64,000 nucleotides of DNA from Echinometra lucunter (taxonomy: Eukaryota; Echinodermata; Echinoidea; Camarodonta; Echinometridae), in NCBI GenBank assembly GCA_029962745.1, contig CM057171.1:19230034-19294033 (forward strand), written 5' to 3'. Every line of letters begins with the position of its first letter. Positions within the stretch are counted from its first letter, which is position 1. The notes beneath the pieces are model-generated. The model ran no database searches, was not told the DNA's origin, and saw nothing but the letters and a program-made list of their open reading frames with translations. The position numbers and the translations under genes were made by a program. Positions 57,110-64,000 of this stretch are shown here, piece by piece.

Positions 57110-57534
57110 TTAACCCATAGAGGTACAGTGTCACCTTTAGGAGATGCTTTTGCACTATCTGTTGGTCCAGAATGTTGGGCAGTACATATCATACATCAGC
57201 AGAAAGAGAAAAATGCACTGACAAATTTGAGCCCATTCCCATCACTGTATGGTGTGGTGTTCTTGAATTAGAGCAGTTTAAGTATAACTAATCATTTAAC
57301 TTTTTAAATTGGCAACGCAGTGAATAATATATAATCACTATTTCTGTGCTCAAATTGGCAATTTCTGATACAATTTTACAGTTATATTTCATTTTGGTTT
57401 ACATGTATGTTATATCCATATTTATTTTTTTCAAGCTTTGTAAACATGGAAAACAATAATTTGTGTATTGCCAATTTGAGGAATGAAGATGATTAATTCA
57501 GACCTCAGGAAAGCTCTGTACTTCTATGGGTTAG
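57110..57534 (-). mobile_element. piggyBac-type MITE, family B, copy 3 (inverted)
   Basis: TTAA-CCCATAGAGGTACAGTG ... CTGTACTTCTATGGG-TTAG. It is inverted relative to copies at 26823, 48336 and 57739. The right target site has mutated. Confidence 0.82.
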
Positions 57535-57738
57535 TGAAAAGCTTGGCCAAGTCTATGTGGAAAAAGAAACCATCATGTACATGTACAGTGTACTGTATGC
57601 TTGCACTTACATGTATCACAAATGCAAGTTAACACCCATGTATTGTAGGCCTATACAGGGGAAATTGCTGACAATAGGCAGACAGAGGAGCAAGAGCAGT
57701 GAAAACCCCCCCCCCCCCAAATTGAAGATTTCATAGGA

Positions 57739-58154
57739 TTAACCCATAGCAGTACAGAGCTTTCTTGAGGTCTAAATTAATCATCTTAAATCCTCAAATT
57801 GGCAACAAAAAATTATTTTTTCCATGCTTACATAATTTCAAAAAATAAATATGGATATAACATGAAACAAGATGAATTATAATTATCAAATTTAATCAGA
57901 AATTGCCAATTTGAACACAGAAATAGTGATTATGTATTATTTACTGTGTTGCCAATTTACAGAGTTTAATGATTAGTTACAATTAAACTGCTCTAATTCG
58001 AGAATGCCACAACATACAGTGTTGGGAATGGGCTCAAAATTTTCAGTGAATTTTTCTCTTTCTGCTCATGTATAATGTGAAATGCCCAGCATTCTGTACC
58101 AACAGATACTGCAAAAGTGTCTCCTAAAGGAGACACTGTACCTCTTTGGGTTAA
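57739..58154 (+). mobile_element. piggyBac-type MITE, family B, copy 4
   Basis: TTAA-CCCATAGCAGTACAGAG ... TGTACCTCTTTGGG-TTAA, 416 bases. It lies about 200 bases from copy 3 in opposite orientation, so the pair itself forms a large inverted repeat. Confidence 0.86.
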
Positions 58155-58284
58155 GATAATTTAGATCCAGTTGACAAAATGGGATGGAATATTTTATCAT
58201 CCATGTAAAAAAAGCAAATATTTTCCAAGAATTTGGTGATTATTGTAGAGTTTTCTGTTGTCACCTGCAGAGGTCGGCAGTCAC

Positions 58285-59172
58285 ATACTGTACGAGCTGA
58301 AATTTTCGCGGTGGTTTTACTTTCGCGAATTTCGCGAATCAGTCACCTATCGCAAATTTAACAACACGTGAAAATTTTGCACATATTTACCTCGCTCGGC
58401 ATCATCGGCACATTGTTGCCATTGCCATGCAAGTGCATGCAGCAGTCCTTCGCTCCGTGTGTGGCATACACTATGAACATGACCGACAAAGAAAGTGGAC
58501 AAAATAAACAACCTCTCATTCTACCCTTCACAATGGTTCTGGTAGTCAAAAGAACATCCCTTCACAGCTATTATGTTTAATCAATAGTTCCAGGTGAATA
58601 TACATGTTACACCTGTTCCACATATTTTAGACAAAAGCAGTGAAGGGATGTTCTTTTGACTACCAAAACCATTGTGAAGGGTAGAATGAGGGGTTGTTTA
58701 TTTTGTCCGCTTTCTTTGTCCGTCATGTTCATAGTGATATAATAACTCACAGAGAAATTGTCATTCACCACAGGCACAAGTTAGCTCTGTACATGGTCAC
58801 CTCCAAAACCCCTTTAAGCCCAATTCTTATACCAAAAATGCAGAATCGGTGCCATTTTTCCAAAGTGTGTGGGGCTTTGGTGGGGCGGTAAGAAAAAGAG
58901 TTTGCCGAAAACGCGCTATAAATCAAGAAATCAGGGGTTTTTTGACGGCTTTTTTTGTTCATCGCAAGCTTAGTGGTATTGCGTATTGGCAAAAAATAAT
59001 CAAAAAATTGAATCCTCCAAATCTGCCGATATGGCTCTTGCGAGTACAGATAAGTTTACTGCAAGTCCTGCATGTACTCTTGCACCCCCGAAATTAACAA
59101 CTCGCGAAAATGTCCGAGAGCCTGTGATTCGCGAAAATATCTGTACACGAAAATATTGGCTTATACAGTAGT
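58285..59172. mobile_element. TTTCGCG-rich inverted-repeat element of about 890 bases containing a near-perfect hairpin
   Basis: The left end atactgtacgagctgaaatt + ttcgcgg mirrors the right end gcgaaaatatctgtacacga ... ggcttatacagta. Inside, 58471-58565 and 58640-58734 are 95-base inverse copies with four mismatches that I count, around a 74-base spacer. The right end lies about 90 bases before the likely MANSC-gene acceptor at 59263. Confidence 0.7.
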
Positions 59173-59273
59173 AGATTTGTACAGCTCACCATACCAATGC
59201 TCCCCTGTGTGGTATGGTTGTAAACATCTATGAAGAATTGTATCTGCTTTCCCTCCCCTGCAGAGATCCTGCC

Positions 59274-59493
59274 ATGGGCACCTTGCATTACTTGTGCAGT
59301 GTTGTAGCCCTTCTCACCCTGGTGGCGGTCAGACAGTCGGTCAGCTCCCCAGATGACCAGTGCCAGTTTATCTTTAAGGAGGACTCGGTCTTGGACGTCG
59401 AACGTTCGCAGAATGATGGCGCAAAAGTGACAATAGATCTCAACGTGGAAGACAAGTTTAAGTGTGCAGAGGCATGCTGCAATTCAGAGGGCG
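59274..59493 (+). CDS. MANSC gene exon: signal peptide and first half of MANSC domain
   Basis: The chosen ATG (gccATGg, a good start context) gives a compact signal peptide, MGTLHYLCSVVALLTLVAV, with likely cleavage after SVSS near residue 25. An in-frame upstream ATG at 59214 would add 20 residues lacking signal character. A likely acceptor (ctcccctgcag|a) at 59263 suggests a 5' UTR exon further upstream and excludes that ATG. The exon ends GGGCG|gtaagg after CAEACCNSEG. It carries Cys 30, 64, 68 and 69 of the domain. Confidence 0.85.
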
Positions 59494-62347
59494 GTAAGGG
59501 AATTGTTTCATACCATCTTCTTCATCCAAGTGTAAAGAAAATTTGGTTGAGTACAATATTCTGACATAAGGACATTTTAATGTAGCGATGACATTGACCT
59601 CTGTAATTGTAATGAGCACACTTTTCATTTTCTTTAAGCAGTGTTTCTCACACAATTAAGAAGGAAGTTCACAACTCCATAAGGATCATTTCTTGTGTTT
59701 CATGTAAATGTTTTGTTTTGATGTGTTTTATTATTTACATTTGTTGTTTGTTTGATTAAAAGGGATTGCCCAAGGTATCAATTGATTTGATGTCCCATAC
59801 ATGTACATTACAAAGTACTATGATATTAGGACTGTAGTCACTGTACATTGAAAGTGATTTGAGCATCATGTTGCCATCATTTGCTCTGAGCTCTTCATGG
59901 CCTTGCAAATTCAATAAATGTACTATCATCAGATTTGCTAAATTTTAGATGTGGTTTATAGTTTACAATGTATATCATATTGGAAGTGGACTTACTCACA
60001 TAACAGATTATATATTATTCATTGTATACATGTAGCAGCTTGTACATGTGTATTCACAGTGAGCAGATTAGCCGTTTTGTAACCCTTTTGAAAACAGCTA
60101 CAAAACAGCTTCAAAACGGCTACAAAACTGCACTTTGTAAACTTGGTTCACTGTGATTTGTACTTACTGCTAATGGGAACTAGGTCTCCCCCTTTATTGG
60201 ATGTACGAAAATTGGAGAATTTAGTATTCAGCTGGTTGTTTCCTGTTTATGAAATGATCCCTCCCCCCCCCCCCCCCCCCTCTTTTCTTTTCCTTTTAGA
60301 ATGGTGTACATTGGCAGTGTTTCATACGAAGATGGGGCCAGAGCAAATGAATTGTTTCCTGGTGCAGTGCGTGCCAGAAGGCAGTCAAAACAATGTATGC
60401 GTCACCAAACATGTTCGTCATTCAGGCTTCATCACAGCGGATGTGAAGCATCGTAAGTGCCAGTAGCGTTTAGGAATTCCAAGATTGCTACATCCCCGAG
60501 GCTTGTGACACAGTGTGGCTGCAACTGATAAGAAATTGTCATGTGCACAGAAACTAACAAATGTGCATTTTCCCCAATGGAGGCCCATACACGTAGCCGT
60601 CGTAACTAGAAAAAGTGGGTATTTCTCAGCCCGTTGCTTGTGGAAACTATCTGCATTGGTAGCAGGAGAACTAGAGAACTTACAGTAGTAGTCAGTGGGT
60701 TACACCTTAAAGATCAGAGAAAAGCCTGATCAGTTACAAGTTGGTAGATGGTTTTACGATGGCATCATATACATAGGTGTACATGAAATTAGGGTTTTCC
60801 TTGGCAGAAGGCTAATACCTCGGTATTTTTGTTCACTTTCATATTATTCATGTGACCTTTTGCTACCTCAGTCTGATGAAATTTATGTTTCTCCTTTTGA
60901 AAATCTAATCGTATTGCAAATTTGCTTTTAATGCTACTCGCAAGAAAATCATGGAGTTGCCAATTTGTGTTCTCTTAATCACAAACTGAGAAAAAAAAAA
61001 AACCACACCATTAATCTGCCATCCTGATCATATTTCCAAGAACTTTAACTGACGCGTTTCCATCCTTTTTCAAAATTATCAAAGATAATTTGATATTTCA
61101 GTTGACTTCCTTTAATGATTTCACTTAAAACTGTAACTTAAAGCTACTTTAATGCCAATACTCTTCATTATCTCTTCCATATGTGTTTGTGTATGTTTGT
61201 CTCTGTCAGTCCACTATTGTGATCATATCAGGTTTTGATATTGCTCACATTTTTTATATTCTCCTGCTTGTGTTATTTTGGGTACATGCAATGTATGGTA
61301 TTCAACAGGCTGAGAAAGTGATTTTTTTTTTCATAAAAAAAAAGTTTAAATTTGCAAATTGCAGCAGTGCTTTATAACAAGAAATTCCTGAATACCATAT
61401 AATGACAAATTTAGTAATTCATAAGCATTCTGAAAGTTGTTTAATGACAATTTTTCCATTAACATCAATCTATCTGTACATGTATGTACGTGTCTTGTAT
61501 TCAATATTGATATTTGCTGCAAAAGAAAAGAAACAAACAAAAATGTGAGTTTATCTTCATGTTGCTGCTGCTATTGTACTGCATTATTTAAGCCTTGCCT
61601 AAGGGACACAGCTGTCTGATCATTGCATAATACCCTATGGAAATGAGACTGTGCAGTAATCAAATCAGTCTCTTTCAAGTAATAATGATGAATTATATTT
61701 CCCTTGAGATAGTGAGAATAATGATGTTGGAAGGTTTTAGTTTCTTCTAACAGATACTGAGGCCAATCATTTCAGAAACAAAGAAAACAATTGTTGCCTT
61801 GTAAATTATCATGTGGTATTCTACTTACAAAGTTTATTTGTTGCTTATATGTGTACTTTGAATTCTATTGATATTTTATTTCTTTTCCCCCTCCATATTT
61901 TACTTCCAAACTTAATTTTGTATTTTCTCTATTAGTGCAAGCTCAGAACCCTAGATTGTTAGATCACTTATTATATTCTAAAGTAGATTCCAAACAGCGA
62001 GCTCGTAGGTCTCTCTATCCTGATTTATTAGAAGAGCATCTGAGGAGAGCTAAGATACGTTCTCACATCCAAACTGTGTCATCAAGCTTTTCTGATTCTT
62101 CTACTAGTACCACTCCTTCAATTCTTAGTTTAGCCTCCAGGAACATTGCCTTTTATTCATCATCTTCTCCTACTGTGCCAGCATCAACATCTCATGTACC
62201 ATCAACAGTAAGTTCATCCATGTCTTCTCAAACTTCATCATCAACATCACCATCATCATCTGCCTCACCATCACCATCATCATCAGCATCATCATCATCA
62301 TCATCAACATCACCATCAACATCACCATCAACATCACCACCATCATT

Positions 62348-62380
<33 letters not shown>

Positions 62381-63947
62381 TGTGACTATTTTATCTTCAT
62401 TTTCTTCATCTTTGCCATCATCTCGCAGCTCCACAGATAAAAATCTTTCTCTTCCAAAGATTGCATCGGTGCCTTCTCTTCCAGGCAGTAACCATGGAAA
62501 CTCCTCCATGGAGGTAACCATTTCATCATCTCTTATATCTGCTCATCCATCTTCTAATACAGCAACCCCGCCAACATCTCCCCCACCTCCTTCCACCACC
62601 CCTTCCATCCCACCCCCTCCTCCTCCTCCCAACTCATCCCCAGATACTCCTCCTGAATCTCTCAATGCATCCTCCTCTACCCTTGCTCCTATAAACCCTT
62701 CCACATCTGCATCATCCAATTCCCCAACATCCCACGTAATCTCTGCTAACGACTCCGTGGAGGCCCTTAACAACCTGAACGCTGCTCTCAACTCCTCACT
62801 AACATCATCATCATCATCTAATCCGGCTCCCACAAGTATAACACCAAAACCATCTCCTTCTCCGGCAGCTACAGGTATATAATCATCTCTTTGTAAATGA
62901 TTTTTGATTATGCAAATTTCGAATGCATATTATCATACTTGTAATGGAGTGTTGACCTGTTTTTGTGAATGCTATGGTTAAAATGTAAATGTATGTACCA
63001 GTGATAATCATTGCATTGATAACAATAAACAAATAGATGAATGGATAAATAAATAAAATCAAGAAAAGAAATACACAGATAAGCATTTTCTCGTGGAAAG
63101 CCCTAGAGGAGCTATGGAACGATGAAGTAGAGACCTCAAGCAAAATATGCAGAAGAAGGGAAGAAAAGCTGAATTTTTGTTTGAAATGTATCTACATGTA
63201 TGTATACAAATTAATGTTAAGAAATCCTGTTTGTACTGTAAACAAAAGTACCCACCCTAAAACATATATTACTGTGCTTTCAGACATTGTTTAATTTATG
63301 ATATATAAGTAGTATGCTGGGGCTAAACTGTACATGAGGGGGGGGGGGGGGATATGACTGATTTTCACTGCCTGCTTGATATATCATGTTGCTCACACAT
63401 ACATTCCTTTGTGATTTCTATAAACTATCATCACTTTTTCGTACTAATGTCAGAGGAACATTCTTCTAAGAACACTAACAAATATTCTGTGTAATGTGAG
63501 TCTCCTTTCTCTTCATTACCAGGCATTTCAACCCATGTAAAATCTCCCCCCCCCCCAAAAAAAAAAGAGAAACAGCAACTTAAATATTTATAACTGAAAT
63601 GCATTTATGTCAAAAGTGATACGTGTACATCAACAGTTTATGTAATGATGTCATAAATTCTGATATTCAAAGTGTGATAGTGAATCTTCTCTTGCTCCAT
63701 TTTTTTTTTAGACATTCCATCGCATGAAAAGCCATCTACAGCCAAAGCAACAATTAAAGCCACAACTAAAGCCACAACCACTGCCACAACCAAAGCCACA
63801 ACTCAGGTTGTTGTAGCTGATACCACCCCAACTCCAAAATGGACCAGTCCAGCTTCAGTAGCAGCCAATAAGACGTCAGATAGCAATGCAACTTCACCAA
63901 TCAATGAAACTCAAAGTGGCCAGGATCAAACCAAAAGCCCAGAGGAG
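59274..63947 (+). CDS. MANSC-domain secreted or type I membrane protein with Ser/Thr/Pro-rich stalk, 3' partial
   Basis: Coding segments are 59274-59493, 60300-60452, 61936-62874 and 63712-63947 (516 residues so far, all joining in frame through GT-AG introns). Residues 1-25 look like a signal peptide (hydrophobic LCSVVALLTLVAV). Cysteines at 30, 64, 68, 69, 76, 92, 97 and 107 give the C...CxxxCC...WC...C...C spacing of the MANSC domain, seen in MANSC1, HAI-1, LRP11 and KIAA0319 relatives. Residues 125-516 are a low-complexity Ser/Thr/Pro stalk, probably O-glycosylated. No membrane span has been reached, so more exons are expected. The overall plan is closest to MANSC1, but a named orthologue cannot be assigned. 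Confidence 0.85.
60300..60452 (+). CDS. MANSC gene exon: second half of MANSC domain
   Basis: This 153-base exon completes a Glu codon, then reads WCTLAVFHTKMGPEQMNC, FLVQCVPEGSQNNVC and VTKHVRHSGFITADVKH. The W-C and later C-x4-C pairs complete the MANSC cysteine set with the previous exon. The acceptor tract contains a poly-C run at about 60262-60280 followed by tcttttcttttccttttag. The donor is C|gtaagt. Confidence 0.85.
60453..61935 (+). other. Intron of the MANSC gene
   Basis: Bounded by C|gtaagt and ctattag|TG. I see no repeat family or exon in it beyond A and T runs. Confidence 0.8.
61936..62874 (+). CDS. MANSC gene exon: possible furin site and Ser-rich stalk
   Basis: This 939-base exon follows tattttctctattag and ends ACAG|gtatat. 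It encodes residues 125-437. The first about 50 residues are ordinary sequence (NPRLLDHLLYSKVDSKQ, then RARRSLYPDLLEEHLRRAK). RARR|S at residues 146-150 fits a proprotein-convertase site. The rest is Ser/Thr/Pro-rich, with poly-Ser runs coded by TCA/TCATCA microsatellite (62230-62383) and a Pro run at about 62575-62640. Several N-x-S/T sequons occur. Splice-frame continuity and intron-free reading over 312 codons support coding. Confidence 0.85.
62230..62383 (+). repeat. Coding (TCA)n microsatellite in Ser-rich stalk
   Basis: tcatcatcatca with CCA and ACA variants, read in the Ser/Thr/Pro frame of the MANSC gene exon. The opposite strand gives Met/Asp-only frames that are not real. Confidence 0.9.
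62875..63711 (+). other. Intron of the MANSC gene
   Basis: Bounded by ACAG|gtatat and a T tract ending tttag|AC. Contains a G run (63338-63350), a C/A run (63547-63567) and no recognised exon. Confidence 0.75.
63712..63947 (+). CDS. MANSC gene exon: Thr/Lys/Ala-rich stalk, end uncertain
   Basis: The acceptor is a poly-T tract ending tttag. The exon completes Asp and reads IPSHEKPSTAKATIKATT, with repeated K-A-T-T units, then a stretch with three N-glycosylation sequons (NKT, NAT, NET). The end is read as donor GAG|gtattg at 63947. Without splicing there, translation would stop two codons later (TAG at 63954-63956). Because no membrane anchor or tail has appeared, continuation is preferred, but the donor is weak. 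Confidence 0.75.
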
Positions 63948-64000
63948 GTATTGTAGTAATACCGGAATCAAACAGCGATGTCATTCTGTTAACGCCTTTA

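Noticed and set aside
59214..59273. Upstream in-frame ATG for the MANSC gene
   Set aside because: The added 20 residues lack signal-peptide character, and a good acceptor at 59263 suggests that this stretch is intron; ATG 59274 has better context.

Overview
The window is animal nuclear DNA: 64 kb of AT-rich, very repeat-rich sequence with widely spaced small exons bounded by GT-AG introns, and a 500-base run of N that marks an assembly gap. The mixture of a metazoan KCNQ channel gene, a MANSC-domain gene, dense short TTAA-flanked inverted-repeat elements and 'GGGCCC...TTTCATAAA' hairpin elements suggests a marine deuterostome invertebrate. A sea-urchin-like echinoderm is my best guess, but this is inference and not proven from the sequence. 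No bacterial, organellar or viral gene was recognised.

Two genes can be supported, both on the + strand. (1) 19246-50999 holds the last eleven coding exons of a Kv7 voltage-gated potassium channel. They run from the S3 helix through S4, S5, pore, S6, helices A-D and the stop codon, and every exon joins in frame (503 residues). S4 carries His and Gln where KCNQ1 has them, and S5 has Leu rather than the retigabine-site Trp of KCNQ2-5, so this is a KCNQ1-type subunit. The exons for the N-terminus, S1 and S2 were not found and probably lie upstream. (2) 59274-63947 holds the first four coding exons of a secreted or type I membrane protein. It has a signal peptide, an eight-cysteine MANSC domain, a possible furin site and a long Ser/Thr/Pro-rich stalk. 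The gene probably continues past the window.

Layout: 1-19245 has no recognisable exon and is read as upstream intron or intergenic DNA with many repeats. 19246-27843 holds the voltage-sensor and pore exons. 27844-42860 is a 15 kb intron with a degenerate RTE/BovB-like LINE tail, a 2.6 kb purine-rich tandem array and several small transposons. 42861-50999 holds the cytoplasmic-domain exons, with a decayed duplicate of one exon, (ATTC)n arrays and a long TTC tract. 51000-59263 is 3' UTR and intergenic DNA with the gap and several foldback elements. 59264-64000 is the MANSC gene.

The two genes show no functional link. The main structure beyond them is a set of non-autonomous elements with CCC...GGG ends flanked by TTAA, the hallmark of piggyBac-type transposition. 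One starts at position +6 of a channel splice donor, and another is nested inside a different element. I found no previously undescribed multi-gene system.
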